Source: Sulfolobus sp. SCGC AB-777_G06
GTDB lineage: Archaea; Thermoproteota; Thermoprotei_A; Sulfolobales; Sulfolobaceae
Direction: 5' to 3'
DNA length: 6,950 nucleotides
Assembly: GCA_003086555.1 (NCBI GenBank)
Contig: QEFN01000045.1
Location: forward strand, 1-6,950
Shown: one piece after another, positions 6,635 through 6,950 of the stretch
How the letters are laid out: the number at the start of each line of letters is the position of its first letter
Position numbering within the stretch: position 1 is the stretch's first letter
Made by a program: the position numbers and the translations under genes
The notes under the pieces: generated by a model
What the model saw: only the letters and a program-made list of their open reading frames with translations
Told to the model about the DNA's origin: nothing
Databases searched by the model: none

Positions 6635-6950
6635 TTAACTAATATTGACTAACTGTGAATATATTTCTTCTACTTTCTTTAATATGTCATTAGGTGTATA
6701 ATCGTTTGCAAGTGCTAAGGTTGACGCACCTCCAGCTCCCACCCCTTCTTTAACGTAACCGCGTTCGTAGACCTTTAGTCCTTCATACTTTGAGGAGGAA
6801 AAGTCCAGCATAGACGCTACAACCGAGACTCCCACTTGTTCAGCCAGGTATTTAATGTCTGAAGAAGGATCCTCTACGATCCATCTTGTTGTAGCAATTG
6901 TTACATTACTTAACGTCTCTTTACTTAATTCTTTGATTATTGCTGAGGCT
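6635..6950 (-). CDS. cobT: UPF0284 / CobT-type nicotinate-nucleotide phosphoribosyltransferase, C-terminal part
   Basis: Only the last 104 codons are in the window; the frame is open to the right edge (beginning ASAIIKELSKETLSNVTIAT), so the start lies outside. The signature part is TTRWIVEDPSSDIKYLAEQV, then MLDFSSSKYEGLKVYERG and VKEGVGAGG, which I recognise as the C-terminal core of the archaeal UPF0284 family related to CobT. CobT makes the alpha-ribazole phosphate used for the lower ligand of cobalamin. The glutamate in KEGVGAGG probably corresponds to the catalytic glutamate in the GEGSGA motif of bacterial CobT (inference). It is the first gene of the minus-strand operon that can be seen; the regulator begins three bases after its stop. 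Confidence 0.75.
   Translation of the reverse strand, partial: ASAIIKELSKETLSNVTIATTRWIVEDPSSDIKYLAEQVGVSVVASMLDFSSSKYEGLKVYERGYVKEGVGAGGASTLALANDYTPNDILKKVEEIYSQLVNIS

Noticed and set aside
6342..6638. Plus-strand open frame opposite the HTH-Zn-ribbon gene
   Set aside because: The minus-strand protein has paired CxxC motifs and is coupled to both neighbours; the plus-strand translation is low-quality and unrecognised.
1..6950. CRISPR array, tRNA, rRNA or defence island
   Set aside because: No regularly spaced repeats, no tRNA-like cloverleaf sequences, and no nuclease/helicase or toxin-antitoxin families were seen; the genes belong to metabolism, repair, RNA modification and one insertion sequence.

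Overview
The window looks like chromosomal DNA of a thermoacidophilic crenarchaeon of the Sulfolobales. The signs are AT-rich sequence, archaeal TATA boxes about 26-30 bases upstream of starts (some consistent with leaderless transcripts), an IS5-family transposase that I recognise from memory as ISC1234-like, and archaeal-type gene families (TIM-barrel endonuclease IV, UPF0284/CobT, HTH-Zn-ribbon regulator, METTL5-like methyltransferase). The genus is not fixed by what I can see.

Layout. Positions 1-397 (minus) hold the 5' part of a frameshifted transposase that runs off the left edge. Positions 398-516 hold the end of that element and a compact promoter with two TATA boxes and a perfect 9-bp dyad. 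A plus-strand block follows: a ~1004-residue fused flavin/iron-sulfur oxidoreductase (526-3540), endonuclease IV (3584-4417, with its own likely leaderless promoter), and a HAD phosphatase of the archaeal phosphoglycolate-phosphatase type (4417-5079) coupled to it by a TGATG overlap. Facing it on the minus strand is a tight four-gene operon, read from the right edge: C-terminal part of a UPF0284/CobT-type phosphoribosyltransferase, an HTH-Zn-ribbon regulator, a HAD-superfamily protein with an altered motif I, and a METTL5-like rRNA methyltransferase. The two blocks meet tail-to-tail with a 24-base overlap of coding sequence. No gap between genes exceeds about 120 bases.

How the genes may work together. 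Endonuclease IV family enzymes can release 3'-phosphoglycolate from damaged DNA, the next gene resembles phosphoglycolate phosphatases, and the first gene belongs to the family that includes glycolate, D-lactate and D-2-hydroxyglutarate dehydrogenases. A repair-and-salvage link is therefore possible. It is an inference, weakened by the loss of the usual substrate/metal motif in the oxidoreductase. The minus-strand operon mixes cofactor metabolism, regulation and rRNA modification.

I found no CRISPR array, tRNA, rRNA or obvious defence system. The points most worth checking are the methyltransferase frame, which lacks any ATG/GTG/TTG start before its SAM-binding motif; the divergent oxidoreductase with an extra C-terminal region; and the dyad/double-TATA promoter beside an IS end.
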